DNA of 64,000 bases, taken from positions 62,001 through 126,000 of the forward strand of contig NZ_CANMQQ010000006.1 of the NCBI RefSeq assembly GCF_947500045.1, in the 5' to 3' direction. This DNA comes from an uncultured Ruegeria sp. GTDB taxonomy: Bacteria; Pseudomonadota; Alphaproteobacteria; Rhodobacterales; Rhodobacteraceae. Below are positions 32,970-43,819 of the stretch, piece after piece; within the stretch, counting starts at the first letter, position 1; each line of letters opens with the position of its first letter. A model generated the notes under the pieces. That model was not told where the DNA came from. It saw nothing but the letters and a program-made list of their open reading frames with translations, and did not search any database. The position numbers and the translations under genes are program-made.

Positions 32970-34325
32970 ATGACACTGAAACCTCAACTAGCACGGCTTG
33001 GACTTTTTGACGCGAAAGTACCGCGTTACACGAGCTATCCCACCGCCCCTCATTTCAGCAATGATGTGGGGGCAGACCTGTTTGGCGACTGGGTTTCCGG
33101 AATCGCCCCCGGCAGTTCGATCTCGCTTTACATCCATGTACCGTTCTGCCGCAGGCTGTGCTGGTTCTGTGCGTGCCGGACACAAGGCACACAAACAGAT
33201 AACCCGGTCATTGCCTATGTCGACGTCCTGAAGGCCGAACTGGACCTTTTGGCCGCACGCCTGCCCGAAGGTGTTACGCTATCACGTCTGCACTGGGGTG
33301 GCGGCACTCCGACTCTGCTGAATGCAGATCTGATGCGTGAACTGGCCGGGCGGATTCTCCAGATTGTTCCGCTGGGGCCGGATGCCGAGTTTTCGGTCGA
33401 GATCGACCCGAATGAGATTGACGAGGCGCGGTTGGATGCACTGGCCGAGGCCGGGATGAACCGCGCGTCGATCGGGGTTCAGGATTTCGACGATGAAATC
33501 CAGAAAACCATCGGCCGCATCCAGAGCTATGATGTCACCCGCAAAGCGGCCGAGATGATCCGCGCGCGCGGTATCTCCAGCCTGAACGCGGATATCCTTT
33601 ATGGCCTGCCCCATCAGACCAAGGCCCGCATGACTGAAAGCGTACAAAAGCTGCTTTCTTTAAACCCTGATCGGGTGGCGCTCTATGGCTACGCACATGT
33701 GCCTTGGATGGCCAAGCGCCAGCAACTGATCCCGTCAGACGCGCTTCCCACACCGGAACAACGGTTGGAGCTTTTTGAAACCGCCCGGCGTCTGTTCCTA
33801 TGGGACAACTACGCCGAAATCGGGATTGATCACTTCGCGACTCAGGACGACGGACTGACCCACGCATTGCGCGCCGGTCATCTGAAACGGAACTTCCAGG
33901 GCTACACCGACGATCAGGCCCCAATCCTGATTGGTTTGGGTGCCAGCTCCATCTCACGATTCCCACAAGGCTACGCGCAAAATGCCCCTGCGACCTCAGC
34001 CCATACCAAGGCCATTCGAGAAGGGCGATTTTCAACCTCCCGTGGGCATTTGTTCAAGGGTCAGGATGTCTTGCGATCTCGTCTGATCGAGGCGTTAATG
34101 TGCGACTTCCAGATCAATTCGAACGAAATCTTGCGTGACTATGACATCTCTGCTGCCGAACTGCAGCAGATGTACGCCAAGGCAAACTCTGCTTTCGACG
34201 GATTGTTGCGCGTAGATGAAAACGGCTTGTACATACCACCCGACGCGCGCGCCCTAACCCGCATGATCGCGCGCGGCTTTGATGCCTATGACCTAAGCAA
34301 AGCCGGGCATAGTTCCGCGATCTGA
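32970..34325 (+). CDS. hemN: Oxygen-independent coproporphyrinogen III oxidase
   Basis: A 451-residue radical SAM enzyme. The cluster motif is YIHVPFCRRLCWFCACRTQG (CxxxCxxC), with the glycine-rich HWGGGTPTLL and FSVEIDPNE behind it. It decarboxylates coproporphyrinogen III without oxygen in haem synthesis. The C-terminal HemN domain and length match the true HemN rather than the shorter HemW. It is divergent from fnrL with a shared FNR box, as in Rhodobacter relatives, and would supply haem for the cbb3 oxidase under low oxygen. Confidence 0.95.
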   Translation: MTLKPQLARLGLFDAKVPRYTSYPTAPHFSNDVGADLFGDWVSGIAPGSSISLYIHVPFCRRLCWFCACRTQGTQTDNPVIAYVDVLKAELDLLAARLPEGVTLSRLHWGGGTPTLLNADLMRELAGRILQIVPLGPDAEFSVEIDPNEIDEARLDALAEAGMNRASIGVQDFDDEIQKTIGRIQSYDVTRKAAEMIRARGISSLNADILYGLPHQTKARMTESVQKLLSLNPDRVALYGYAHVPWMAKRQQLIPSDALPTPEQRLELFETARRLFLWDNYAEIGIDHFATQDDGLTHALRAGHLKRNFQGYTDDQAPILIGLGASSISRFPQGYAQNAPATSAHTKAIREGRFSTSRGHLFKGQDVLRSRLIEALMCDFQINSNEILRDYDISAAELQQMYAKANSAFDGLLRVDENGLYIPPDARALTRMIARGFDAYDLSKAGHSSAI

Positions 34326-34334
34326 ATTCCATTC

Positions 34335-34359
34335 GGTAGGTCGTTTTTCGCGACCTGCC
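34335..34359 (+). terminator. Hairpin after hemN
   Basis: A 9-bp stem GGTAGGTCG/CGACCTGCC with one G-T pair and a 7-nt loop, 10 nt after the hemN stop. There is no clear T tract after it. The remaining gap to 34538 holds no gene that I can support. Confidence 0.45.
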
Positions 34360-34538
34360 CTTCCAAACCAGCACGGGGGCTTGACGCAGGCGTTCGGTTT
34401 TCTCCACACTCTAGGGGTGGAGAGGCCCACCTCTTCACGGCCTGAGGCAGGCAGACGCAGACAGATTTTGCCGACGCGCATGCGTTCGACAGCCCTTTTC
34501 GTGCAGCCATTCTGCAACCTGAAAGAGGGACAGCACCT

Positions 34539-36464
34539 ATGCGCGTTTTCACCGTCCTCGGCCCCAGCCAATCGGGCAAATCCACCTTGGTCGAGGCCAT
34601 CAGCCGCCTCGACGGGCGACCAACCACATTCGATGTTTCCGGAACCGTGCACTTGCACGGTTTTTCTTACTTGGACGAGCCTTGGTGCGCCGTTGACGTG
34701 GACGGGGGCGGCGATGCGTTGGCCTATGTCGGCCCCGCAATGGCAATCTCGGACGCTGCGGTTATCGTGGTGCCGCCCGATCCGGATGCTGCCGTTCTTT
34801 GCGCCCCATATCTGCGCCTTGTCGAAGAAGCTGGCATACCCTGTTTCCTCTTCATCAACCGTATGGACAGCCCCAATGGCCGGATCCGCGACATCGTTGC
34901 TGCGCTACAGACCTATTGCACCCATCACATTACCCTGCGTCAAGTTCCGATCCGCGAGGGAGAGACCATCATTGGTGCTGTCGATCTGATCTCGGAACGG
35001 GCATGGAAATATCAAGAGGGCCAGCCCTCGGCCCTGATCGAGTTGCCACAGTCGGCAGAAGACCGCGAACAGGAAGCGCGCACCGAGTTGCTCGAGACCC
35101 TCTCAGATTTCGATGACCACCTGCTGGAACAGCTGATCGAAGACAAACAGCCCCCCAGCAAGGAGGTCTATGAACTGGCCGCGCAGGTATTGCAGAACCA
35201 CCAACTGATCCCCGCCTGTCTGGGTGCCGCCAGCAGTGGCAATGGTCTAACCCGGCTGATGAAGGCATTGCGCCATGAGGCACCGGAATTCAACATTGCG
35301 GCAGACCGGGATGAGGCCGAAGAATCTGCGCGCGCCATTGCTGGCTTTGCTGATGTGAAAAAGCATATTGGCAAAATCACCGTGTTGCGTGGCTTGGGCG
35401 ACGGGGTGCAAGCGCATGAACCTCTTGGCGGAGAAACCGTTGGAAACCTGACCACTTTGGATGCCAAGACCCAGATCGGTGTGCTGGAGGCCGGACAGAT
35501 CGGTCTGGCCGTCAAATCAGACCATCTCAATCCCGGTTTCATCTATGACAGCACTGCTGCTACGCTATTGCCGGAATGGGCCTCGTCACATCCTGCGGCG
35601 CATCGCCAGGTCGTCTCACCTGCGCATGAGCGCGACGATGTGCGCCTGTCGAACGCGCTGACCCGGCTGGTCGAGATCGATCCTGGCCTGCATATGGAAC
35701 AGGATGAACTGAGCGGTCACTCCATTCTTGGATCGCAAGGCCCGCAGCACATGCGGCGCGTGAGCGCCAAACTTGCCGAAGACTTCGGGATCGAGATCGA
35801 AGCTGAAGCCGCAGGAACCGCTTATCGCGAAACCGTCCGCACAAAGGTCGAACATCGCCACCGCCACCGCAAGCAATCCGGCGGCGCGGGACAGTTTGCC
35901 GATGTGGTCATATCCATTGCGCCATTGCCACGCGGCTCGGGGTTCCAGTTTGAAGAGGTGGTCAAAGGCGGCGCTGTGCCCCGCAACTATATCCCTTCGG
36001 TGGAACATGGGGCCAAGGACGCCTTAGTCGAAGGCCCCGAAGGTTTCCCCGTAGTCGATGTCAAGGTCACGCTCAGCGATGGCAAGCACCATAATGTGGA
36101 CAGCTCCGACTATGCCTTCCGCATGGCAGGCAAGAACGCCGTGCGCGAAGCGCTGCCCGAGGCGAAACCGGTTGTCCTGCAACCGATCCTGAACGCCGAG
36201 ATTCACCTGCCGTCGACCTTTGTCGGCGATCTGGTCCCGACGATCAGTTCACTGCAGGGCCAGGTTCTGGGGTTTGAGGGCAATCCGAATGCGTCGGGTT
36301 GGGAGATCTTCAACGCCCAACTTCCCGCCGTGGCCGAGGACGAGCTGCACCGGACACTCGCCAGCGCCACGCGAGGCACCGGTTGGGTCAAGCTCCAATT
36401 CGATCATTATGAAGAGCTACGTGGCCCTGTTCCCAATTCGGCTAAGAACAAGGAGATGGCCTAA
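34539..36464 (+). CDS. EF-G-like translation factor paralogue with a reduced G domain
   Basis: A 641-residue EF-G-related protein. The P-loop is GPSQSGKST, DVDG could be a G3 motif, and NRMD replaces NKxD. Only about 35 residues separate P-loop and G3, where true EF-G has a long switch I with RGITI, so switch I is missing. Domains II to V are recognisable, including KQSGGAGQFADVVISIAPLP of domain IV and VVDVKVTLSDGKHH. It is shorter than EF-G (about 700). It is therefore not the main elongation factor. It could be a FusA2-like or ribosome-protection-like protein of unknown role and may be inactive as a GTPase. It stands alone, between hemN and yejF. Confidence 0.75.
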   Translation: MRVFTVLGPSQSGKSTLVEAISRLDGRPTTFDVSGTVHLHGFSYLDEPWCAVDVDGGGDALAYVGPAMAISDAAVIVVPPDPDAAVLCAPYLRLVEEAGIPCFLFINRMDSPNGRIRDIVAALQTYCTHHITLRQVPIREGETIIGAVDLISERAWKYQEGQPSALIELPQSAEDREQEARTELLETLSDFDDHLLEQLIEDKQPPSKEVYELAAQVLQNHQLIPACLGAASSGNGLTRLMKALRHEAPEFNIAADRDEAEESARAIAGFADVKKHIGKITVLRGLGDGVQAHEPLGGETVGNLTTLDAKTQIGVLEAGQIGLAVKSDHLNPGFIYDSTAATLLPEWASSHPAAHRQVVSPAHERDDVRLSNALTRLVEIDPGLHMEQDELSGHSILGSQGPQHMRRVSAKLAEDFGIEIEAEAAGTAYRETVRTKVEHRHRHRKQSGGAGQFADVVISIAPLPRGSGFQFEEVVKGGAVPRNYIPSVEHGAKDALVEGPEGFPVVDVKVTLSDGKHHNVDSSDYAFRMAGKNAVREALPEAKPVVLQPILNAEIHLPSTFVGDLVPTISSLQGQVLGFEGNPNASGWEIFNAQLPAVAEDELHRTLASATRGTGWVKLQFDHYEELRGPVPNSAKNKEMA

Positions 36465-36474
36465 CGCCAAGGAT

Positions 36475-36495
36475 GCGGGCTGCCTGTCAGCCCGC
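36475..36495. terminator. Hairpin between the EF-G-like gene and yejF
   Basis: A perfect 8-bp inverted repeat GCGGGCTG/CAGCCCGC with a 5-nt loop sits between two convergent genes and overlaps the last codons of yejF. It may act in both directions; there is no T run. Confidence 0.45.
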
Positions 36496-38064
36496 CGCCG
36501 CAATCAGTTCACGTGTATATTCGGTTTGGGCGTTTTCGAATAAATCCTCAGCGGCGCCCATTTCGATCACATCGCCGTTGCGCATAACGATGACGTTGTG
36601 GGACATCGCGCGCACGACCTTCAGGTCGTGACTGATGAACAGATAGGCCAGTCCATATTTCCGCTGAAGATCGCGCAACAAATCGACGATCTGCACCTGT
36701 ACTGTCATATCCAGCGCGCTTGTGGGTTCATCCAGCACCAGCAGCTTGGGCCGCAAGACCATGGCGCGCGCTATAGCGATACGCTGGCGTTGACCGCCTG
36801 AAAACTCATGCGGATAGCGGTCCATTGCGGCTGGGTCCAACCCGACCTCGGCCATTACTTCAGCCACCAACTCGCGCGGGGCGCGATGCGGATCCACATT
36901 GTGAATTGCTAACCCTTCGGCGATGATCTGCATACAGGTCAAACGCGGGCTGAGGCTGCCGAACGGGTCCTGAAACACGATTTGCATGTCCTTACGCAGA
37001 CGCCGCAATTCGCGCGTGGACCAGCGTCGTACGTCCTGATCCCGAAAAGTGATTCCACCCTCGGACGCGATCAGCCGCATGATGGCCAGCGCCAGCGTCG
37101 TTTTGCCCGAGCCACTCTCGCCGACGATCCCAAGCGTTTCACCCGCGCGAACGCTGAGCGTGGCATCGTTGACCGCTTTCACATATCCAACGGTCCGTTT
37201 GAGAAAACCACGTTGGATTGGGAACCAGACCTTCAGGTGATCAGTGCGTGCCACCTCTTCGGCGTCCGCGGCCACCGGATCAGGTTGCCCGGACGGCTCA
37301 GCCGCCAACAGCTTGCGCGTATAGGGGTGCTGCGGGTTGTCGAATATCTCGGTTGTCACTCCGGTTTCGACGATCTCACCATCCTTCATCACGCAAACCC
37401 GATCAGCTATGCGTCGCACAATTCCAAGGTCATGAGTGATGAACAGCATCCCCATGTTCTCAGCTTTCTGCAACTCAGCCAGCAGTTCCAGAATCTGAGC
37501 CTGAATGGTCACGTCCAGCGCGGTCGTGGGTTCATCTGCGATCAGGATGTCCGGCTTATTCGCCAGCGCCATGGCAATCATCACGCGCTGCCGCTGCCCT
37601 CCCGACAACTGGTGCGGATAGCTATCGAGACGTTCCTCGGGGTCCCGAATGCCGACCTTGGTCAGCAATTCGACAATTCGACCGCGCGCCGCATCGCCAC
37701 TCACGCCCTGATGCAGCGCCAGCGATTCTGCCATCTGCTTCTGGATCGTGTGCAACGGGTTGAGTGAGGTCATTGGCTCCTGAAAGATAAAGCTGATATC
37801 GTTGCCGCGCACATCCATCAACCTGTCTTCGGACGCGTCGATCATCTCTTGCCCGTCATAGGTGACCGAGCCCTCGACTATTGCGCTGTCGCCCAGCAGC
37901 GACACGGTGCTGAGCGCGGTTACGGATTTGCCTGAACCGGATTCTCCAACCAGCGCCACCGTTTCACCTCGATCCACGGTAAAGGACACGCCTTTGACCG
38001 CCGCCGATACTTGTCCGTCCTGCCGAAACGAGACCTTGAGGTTGTTCACATCCAGCAAGCTCAT
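36487..38064 (-). CDS. yejF: ABC transporter ATPase, two fused nucleotide-binding domains (YejF)
   Basis: A 525-residue protein with two ATPase units. The first has [14 protein letters not shown] (Walker A), [15 protein letters not shown] and [13 protein letters not shown]; the second has [28 protein letters not shown] and [11 protein letters not shown], with an oligopeptide-type domain between them. It energises peptide uptake by YejB and YejE with the receptor YejA. The ATG overlaps the yejE stop by 4 bp. All ATPase motifs are intact. Confidence 0.93.
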   Translation of the reverse strand: MSLLDVNNLKVSFRQDGQVSAAVKGVSFTVDRGETVALVGESGSGKSVTALSTVSLLGDSAIVEGSVTYDGQEMIDASEDRLMDVRGNDISFIFQEPMTSLNPLHTIQKQMAESLALHQGVSGDAARGRIVELLTKVGIRDPEERLDSYPHQLSGGQRQRVMIAMALANKPDILIADEPTTALDVTIQAQILELLAELQKAENMGMLFITHDLGIVRRIADRVCVMKDGEIVETGVTTEIFDNPQHPYTRKLLAAEPSGQPDPVAADAEEVARTDHLKVWFPIQRGFLKRTVGYVKAVNDATLSVRAGETLGIVGESGSGKTTLALAIMRLIASEGGITFRDQDVRRWSTRELRRLRKDMQIVFQDPFGSLSPRLTCMQIIAEGLAIHNVDPHRAPRELVAEVMAEVGLDPAAMDRYPHEFSGGQRQRIAIARAMVLRPKLLVLDEPTSALDMTVQVQIVDLLRDLQRKYGLAYLFISHDLKVVRAMSHNVIVMRNGDVIEMGAAEDLFENAQTEYTRELIAAAG

Positions 38065-39167
38065 GAGAAGGTCTTTCTGGGATCAAACGCATCCCGCACG
38101 CCTTCAAAAATGAAGACCAGCAGCGACAGCATGATGGCAAAGGTGAAAAAGGCGGTGAAGGCCAACCAGGGTGCCTGCAGGTTCTGTTTTGCCTGCAGTG
38201 TAAGTTCCCCCAGCGATGGGGCCGAGGACGGAAGACCGAAGCCAAGGAAATCCAGCGACGCCAACCCGCCAATGGTGCCGGTCACGATGAACGGCATGAA
38301 GGTCAGCGTGGCGACCATCGCATTGGGCAGCATGTGGCGGAACATGATCGTCATGTTGCCAACGCCCAGAGCGCGCGCAGCACGGACATATTCCAGATTG
38401 CGTGCCCGCAGGAATTCAGCACGCACGACGCCCACCAGCCCAGTCCAACTGAACAGGATCATCAGGATAACCAGAAGCCAGAAACTTCGACCCAGAATGG
38501 CGAACATGATGATAATCACGTAAAGCGAAGGGGTAGATGACCAGATCTCAATAATGCGTTGAAAAATCAGATCGATCCAGCCGCCGAAAAACCCCTGAAT
38601 AGCCCCGGCAAAAATACCGATCAGGCTGGCGGCCCCGGTGACGATCAAGGTGAACAGGATCGATAATCGGAACCCATAAATCACCCGAGCCAACACATCG
38701 CGCTTGGTGTCATCAGTACCGAGCAGGTTCTGGCCATTGGGCGGCAGGGGCGCCGCACCGGGCCTATCCACGCTGGTATTGAAGGAATATGGGATCAGAG
38801 GCCAGACAGCCCAGCCTCGTTCAAAGCCTTCGGCCTCGAAAGTGCCCGCCCTGATCTCATCGATGATGCCTTCGGGGTCGTCGAAACACTCTTCCAGACC
38901 ACCGCTATCGATCAGGCACATGACCTCTGGGTCACGATAGATTGCCTCGGTCTGGAAATCGCCGCCAAAGTCGGTCTCGGCGTAGAAATTGAAAACCGGT
39001 GTGTAGAACTCACCCCGGTATTTCACCAGGATCGGCTTGTCGTTGGCTATAAATTCAGCGAACAGCGACAGGCCAAACAGCACCGAGAAGAGGATCAGCG
39101 ACCAGAACGCCCGACCATTTCGCCGGAAATTGCGCCAACGGCGCTGGTTGAGAGGGGAAAGTGCCAT
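38061..39167 (-). CDS. yejE: ABC transporter permease YejE
   Basis: A 368-residue membrane protein with an N-terminal helix, a periplasmic loop of about 100 residues (residues 35-130), and five further helices. The permease motif is EFLRARNLEYVRAARALGVG (EAA loop). It is one half of the oligopeptide permease and is longer than DppC-type proteins because of the periplasmic loop, as in YejE. Confidence 0.92.
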   Translation of the reverse strand: MALSPLNQRRWRNFRRNGRAFWSLILFSVLFGLSLFAEFIANDKPILVKYRGEFYTPVFNFYAETDFGGDFQTEAIYRDPEVMCLIDSGGLEECFDDPEGIIDEIRAGTFEAEGFERGWAVWPLIPYSFNTSVDRPGAAPLPPNGQNLLGTDDTKRDVLARVIYGFRLSILFTLIVTGAASLIGIFAGAIQGFFGGWIDLIFQRIIEIWSSTPSLYVIIIMFAILGRSFWLLVILMILFSWTGLVGVVRAEFLRARNLEYVRAARALGVGNMTIMFRHMLPNAMVATLTFMPFIVTGTIGGLASLDFLGFGLPSSAPSLGELTLQAKQNLQAPWLAFTAFFTFAIMLSLLVFIFEGVRDAFDPRKTFS

Positions 39168-40259
39168 TTATCCCTCCCGCTTTTCGAAATCGATGCGCGG
39201 GTCGACCAGCACATACATCAGGTCACTGATGATGCCGACGACCAGCCCCATCAGGCCAAAGATGAACAGCGTGCCAAAGATCACCGGATAGTCGCGTGCT
39301 ACGGCAGCCTCGAAGCCCAATCTGCCCAGACCATCCAGCGAGAAGATCGTCTCGATAATGATCGAGCCCCCGAAGAACACACCGATGAACACCGCCGGAA
39401 AGCCCGCTATCACAATCAGCATCGCGTTGCGAAAGACATGGCCGTAGAGAACCTTACGCTCGCTCAGACCCTTTGCGCGGGCCGTCATGACATATTGCTT
39501 CTTGATCTCATCCAGAAACGAGTTCTTAGTCAGCAGCGTCAGCGTTGCAAAGGCCGAGATCGTAAGCGCGATGATCGGCAGAGCGATGTGCCAGAAATAA
39601 TCCAAGATCTTGCCGACAAGGCTAAGGCTGTCCCAGTTGTCCGATGTTAGACCGCGCAGCGGGAATATCTGCCAATAAGAACCACCCGCGAACAGTACCA
39701 GCAACAGGATGGCAAACAGAAAGCCCGGTATTGCATAGGCGACGATGATGGCCCCACTGGTCCAAGTATCGAAACTCGACCCGTCTTTGATCGCCTTTCG
39801 AATTCCCAGCGGGATCGAAACCAGATACGCGATCAGGGTCGACCACAGGCCGAGCGAGATCGACACAGGCATCTTCTCAAGCACCAGATCGATCACGCTA
39901 ATCGATCGGAAATAGCTTTCACCAAAATCCAGCGTCAAATAGTTGCCCAGCATGCCCAGAAAGCGTTCGAGCGGCGGTTTATCGAAACCAAACTCTTTCT
40001 CCAGCTCAGCAATGAATTCGGGCGGCAAGCCACGTGCGCCTACATATTTGTCATCAAAGCCCCCGCCTGCGGGCTCGGCCCCCGCCCCGGCATCGCCGCC
40101 CGCGAAACCAGCGAAGACATCGCCCTGCCCGTCGATCTGCGCGATGATCTGCTCGATCGGGCCGCCGGGTACAAACTGTACCAACGTGAAATTGACGATC
40201 ATGATGCCCAGAAGGGTCGGGATGACCAGCAACAGGCGTCTTAGGATATAGGCGCCCAT
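39168..40259 (-). CDS. yejB: ABC transporter permease YejB
   Basis: A 363-residue membrane protein ([20 protein letters not shown] at the start, typical of DppB/YejB). The EAA loop is [21 protein letters not shown] glycine-rich periplasmic insertion (residues about 45-75, with [13 protein letters not shown]) is characteristic of YejB. It abuts yejE (gap 0) and yejA (1 bp). Confidence 0.92.
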   Translation of the reverse strand: MGAYILRRLLLVIPTLLGIMIVNFTLVQFVPGGPIEQIIAQIDGQGDVFAGFAGGDAGAGAEPAGGGFDDKYVGARGLPPEFIAELEKEFGFDKPPLERFLGMLGNYLTLDFGESYFRSISVIDLVLEKMPVSISLGLWSTLIAYLVSIPLGIRKAIKDGSSFDTWTSGAIIVAYAIPGFLFAILLLVLFAGGSYWQIFPLRGLTSDNWDSLSLVGKILDYFWHIALPIIALTISAFATLTLLTKNSFLDEIKKQYVMTARAKGLSERKVLYGHVFRNAMLIVIAGFPAVFIGVFFGGSIIIETIFSLDGLGRLGFEAAVARDYPVIFGTLFIFGLMGLVVGIISDLMYVLVDPRIDFEKREG

Positions 40260-40260
40260 G

Positions 40261-42171
40261 TTATCGCAGCGCGCCTCTCGCTTTCAGTTCAGCTTCTTTC
40301 TCAGGGTTGATCCACCACATATCGAGATATCCCAGCGAGAATGGAGGCAGATTTTCAGGATATTCATACATGTCGTAGTAAGCCGCCCAGTAATCCGCCA
40401 CATACCCATCGGGAATAACGAAGAACTCATAACGCAGCACGCGATCCAATGCCATCAGCGCTGCGTCCTGTTCGGTCTGATTTGTGGTGTCAAATGACGC
40501 TTCAATCACGGCATCCACCAAGGGGCTGGCAAGACCCGCCGGATTGAACAGGCTAAATGCGGCCTCTTCTGATCCATACATCTGGCTCAGACCACCACCG
40601 GTCGACAGGAACGAGCCATACCGGTTCGAATACACCATGTCGTAATCCCGTTCCCGCCGCCGCAGAGTGAACTGAGAGGGATCCACCTTCTCAGCCGAAG
40701 CGTCTACGCCAAGCGATTGCAGGTTCTGCACATAGGTTTCGATCATCGTCCCAGTCGAGGTTGGAATGCTGGACGCGTAGGGAATATTGACCTTCAGCGT
40801 CTGCCCTTCGGAGTTGCGGCGCAGGTTGCCTTCGCCTACTGGCCATCCGGCCTCATCCAGCAGCTTTGACGCCGTTCGCAGATTGCGACGGTCGTTCAAC
40901 CGGGCCGCGCTGGATTCGTGCACTACAAGCGCAGGTTCACTGAACACGTCAGCGGGGACTACATCTCCGAGGGCTTCGAGAAACGCGAGTTCTGCATTTT
41001 CTGGTACACCAGTCGCCTCAAGATGCGTGCCTTGCACGAACGAACTGCGCGGCGCATTCAGCCCGAACATCAGCGATTCATTTGCCCATTCAAAATTGAA
41101 CGCAAGTGCCAGAGCCTTGCGAACATTCTTGTCAGCAAACTGCGGTTTACCCAGGTTGAAAACAAAACCAGACGGTGTCGGTGGGCTACCGTCTGCAATC
41201 TCATCCTGCACGACATATCCTTCGCTGAGCTTGGGGAAATTGTAGCTGGAGGCCCACAGCTTTGGATCGCTTTCGATGCGCATGGTGTACTCACCCGCCT
41301 TGAAGCCCTCGAATGCGGCGGTCTGATCAGCGAAATATTCGATTCGAATGGCATCGTAATTGTTGCGACCTACGTTGATCGGCAGGTCTTTGCCCCAATA
41401 GTCATCTCTGCGCTTGTAAACGATCCGGCGGTTGATGTCATAGCTGTCCAGTTTGTAAGGACCAGAACCCACTGCAACCTCTAGGCGGGGCTCATCAAGG
41501 CGGCGGCTTTCGTCAGCCTCGAACCAGGCTTTCGAAAATACGGGGGTCGAACCAACTGTCTCGATCAATCCGCGCCGCGTGACATCGGGGCTGAAGGTAA
41601 ATTTGACGGTATGATCATCAAGGGCTTCAGCCCCAGTGACCATGCGCGCGACGGCTTGCGCATAAGACGGAAGGCCCTGTTCGATGAACAGCCGGTGGCT
41701 ATAGACCACATCTGCCGCGGTAATCGGGGTTCCATCCCAGAACATCGCTTCTGGGCGCAGATGGAAAATCACATAGTTCCGGCCTTCGTCATACTCCATG
41801 CTTTCGGCAACCACACCATAGTATTGCCCCACACTGTCCGAAGTGCTTTCGATCAGTGGATCATATTGAATCGTTGTCAATGCACCCGCGCGCCCCTTCC
41901 GCGAGTAGGGGTTTAGGGAATCAAAAGTACCCGATCCTGCCAGAGAAAGCTCTCCGCCCTTTGGCGCATCGGGATTGACATAGTCCAAATGCGGGTAATC
42001 TGCAGGGTAATCCAGATTTCCGAAGTATGAATACCCGTGGCTCCGTGTGACGCCATCCTCATTGGCACTGACCCAATCGCTGGCCCCCAGAACAATTGCC
42101 GCCGAAATCCCCAGTGCCGTCGCCCAAGAGGGTATTCCGGTAAAGCGCATCGCGGGCAGAAAGGGTTTCAT
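40261..42171 (-). CDS. yejA: Periplasmic peptide-binding protein YejA
   Basis: A 636-residue SBP_bac_5 receptor. A signal peptide is visible in the first 35 residues (hydrophobic part [20 protein letters not shown]). Family features are [34 protein letters not shown] and [16 protein letters not shown]. It binds short peptides or peptide-like molecules and delivers them to YejBEF. In other bacteria Yej systems also import microcin C. It is first in the yejABEF operon. Confidence 0.93.
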   Translation of the reverse strand: MKPFLPAMRFTGIPSWATALGISAAIVLGASDWVSANEDGVTRSHGYSYFGNLDYPADYPHLDYVNPDAPKGGELSLAGSGTFDSLNPYSRKGRAGALTTIQYDPLIESTSDSVGQYYGVVAESMEYDEGRNYVIFHLRPEAMFWDGTPITAADVVYSHRLFIEQGLPSYAQAVARMVTGAEALDDHTVKFTFSPDVTRRGLIETVGSTPVFSKAWFEADESRRLDEPRLEVAVGSGPYKLDSYDINRRIVYKRRDDYWGKDLPINVGRNNYDAIRIEYFADQTAAFEGFKAGEYTMRIESDPKLWASSYNFPKLSEGYVVQDEIADGSPPTPSGFVFNLGKPQFADKNVRKALALAFNFEWANESLMFGLNAPRSSFVQGTHLEATGVPENAELAFLEALGDVVPADVFSEPALVVHESSAARLNDRRNLRTASKLLDEAGWPVGEGNLRRNSEGQTLKVNIPYASSIPTSTGTMIETYVQNLQSLGVDASAEKVDPSQFTLRRRERDYDMVYSNRYGSFLSTGGGLSQMYGSEEAAFSLFNPAGLASPLVDAVIEASFDTTNQTEQDAALMALDRVLRYEFFVIPDGYVADYWAAYYDMYEYPENLPPFSLGYLDMWWINPEKEAELKARGALR

Positions 42172-42280
42172 AGGTTCGTCCTCTGAATTTCTGTCATCTT
42201 CATAGTCGTGCCCGCCAGCTAAAGGTCCAGCACCGTCAGTTGCAAGTTTAGAATGCGTGAACGCTTTGTGAAGTTATTCT

Positions 42281-42314
42281 CGGATAAAAAAAAGCCGCTG
42301 CTTGACGCAGCGGC
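42281..42314 (-). terminator. Rho-independent terminator of the cytochrome c gene
   Basis: A perfect 8-bp stem GCCGCTGC/GCAGCGGC with a 5-nt loop (42294-42314), followed on the minus strand by an eight-T run. It is 28 nt after the cytochrome c stop and is one of the clearest terminators in the window. Confidence 0.92.
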
Positions 42315-42342
42315 TTTGAATTCGTCCGGATTGATCAACAGA

Positions 42343-42852
42343 TCAGTTGCCGATGGTCTGCAGATAAGCAATCAGATCGGCGCGGTCCTGCGGCTTTTTC
42401 AGTCCAGCAAAGCTCATCGAGGTGCCCGAGATATAGCTGCTGGGGCGGGTCAGGAACGCATCAAGCGCTTCGGGCGTCCAGTTGCCACCATGTGCCTGCA
42501 TGGAGGCTGAATAGCCCGTAAATCCCTTGGCGGTCGCGACAGGGCGATCAACAATTGCATACAAGTACGGGCCGGTGCCATTCGCGCCATCTTCCAACTT
42601 GTGGCAAGCGGTGCATTTGCGGAACACTTTCGCACCCTTTTCAGGGTCTGCAGCGGCCAGAATCTCTTCGAAGACCACTTCTTCTCCGTCAGCGCTTTCA
42701 CCCGAGCTTTCGGTTTCGATAATGTAAGAAGCCTCGGCATGATGGCTATCCGAGCTATAAAGGACATCAGCCCCCCATTTTGCCAGAAGCAGCACCAGGA
42801 AGGTGCCAAACAGGCCGGCTGCGGCCTTGGTAACTGTCATCGTGTCGAACAT
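42343..42852 (-). CDS. Membrane-anchored class I cytochrome c
   Basis: A 169-residue protein. An uncleaved N-terminal helix (AAAGLFGTFLVLLLAKWG) is followed by an acidic linker (residues about 40-65) and a cytochrome c domain with CTACH and a distal Met (SGTSMSFAGLK). This layout matches the CycM/cytochrome c-y group, which carries electrons from bc1 complex to oxidases such as cbb3. A strong terminator follows. It is on its own, divergent from pheA. Confidence 0.9.
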   Translation of the reverse strand: MFDTMTVTKAAAGLFGTFLVLLLAKWGADVLYSSDSHHAEASYIIETESSGESADGEEVVFEEILAAADPEKGAKVFRKCTACHKLEDGANGTGPYLYAIVDRPVATAKGFTGYSASMQAHGGNWTPEALDAFLTRPSSYISGTSMSFAGLKKPQDRADLIAYLQTIGN

Positions 42853-42973
42853 TTTGATCGCGAGTCCATTTCAGCTGTCTGCGGGGTGTCTAAGGCTTCC
42901 CCTAAGAAGAGGCAAGGTATAGACACCGCGACTAAACGCCCAATTCAACAACTTGTTGCACGGAATCGACCAA

Positions 42974-43807
42974 ATGACCAAACGTATCGCATTTCAGGGA
43001 GAACCCGGCGCCTATAGCCATGAGGCCTGCCGCAACGCGCGCCCCGATATGGACGCCCTGCCCTGCCGCACTTTCGAAGATGTGATCGAATCGGTACGCT
43101 CGGGCGAAGCTGAACTGGCAATGTTGCCGGTTGAAAACACCACCTATGGCCGCGTCGCGGATATTCACCGGCTGCTGCCCCATAGTGGGCTGCACATAAT
43201 CGACGAAGCGTTTGTGCGCGTTCATATCAACGTGCTGGCCGTGCCCGGTGCCAAGCTGGAAGACATCACCGAGGCGCATTCCCACCTTGTATTGTTGCCG
43301 CAATGCGCGGGATTTCTGAAACAGCACGGAATTCGCGGTCGGGTCAGCCCGGACAATGCCCGTGCCGCACGTGAAGTGGCCGAGATCGGCGACAAACATT
43401 CCGCAGCTTTGGCCAGCGAACTGGCGGGTGAGATCTATGGCCTCAAGGTGTTGGCCCGCCATATCGAGGATCAGGGGGACAATACGACCCGCTTTCTTGT
43501 GATGTCACAAGAGGCCGACGATTCGCGGCGCGGGGATCATGGAATGATCACCAGTTTCGTCTTTCAGGTGCGCAACATTCCGGCCGCGCTGTATAAGGCG
43601 ATGGGTGGTTTTGCCACCAACGGGATCAACATGACCAAGCTGGAAAGCTATATGGTTGACGGCTCATTTACCGCGACACAGTTTTATGCCGATATCGTTG
43701 GCCACCCGGAAGACCGGAATGTGCAACTGGCGATGGACGAGTTGCAGCATTTTACGACTAACGTCGAAGTGCTGGGCGTCTACCCGGCCGCTCAGCCGCG
43801 TGGGTGA
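42974..43807 (+). CDS. pheA: Prephenate dehydratase
   Basis: A 277-residue monofunctional enzyme. The periplasmic-binding-protein-like catalytic domain has IAFQGEPGAYSHEA, ENTTYGRVADIH and DNTTRFLVMS (the catalytic TRF motif). The C-terminal ACT domain with ALYKAMGGFATNGINMTKLE senses phenylalanine. It turns prephenate into phenylpyruvate in phenylalanine synthesis. There is no chorismate mutase domain, as usual in alphaproteobacteria. The start is the ATG at 42974 (MTKRIAF), not the upstream 42953. Confidence 0.95.
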   Translation: MTKRIAFQGEPGAYSHEACRNARPDMDALPCRTFEDVIESVRSGEAELAMLPVENTTYGRVADIHRLLPHSGLHIIDEAFVRVHINVLAVPGAKLEDITEAHSHLVLLPQCAGFLKQHGIRGRVSPDNARAAREVAEIGDKHSAALASELAGEIYGLKVLARHIEDQGDNTTRFLVMSQEADDSRRGDHGMITSFVFQVRNIPAALYKAMGGFATNGINMTKLESYMVDGSFTATQFYADIVGHPEDRNVQLAMDELQHFTTNVEVLGVYPAAQPRG

Positions 43808-43819
43808 TGAAGGTACTCG

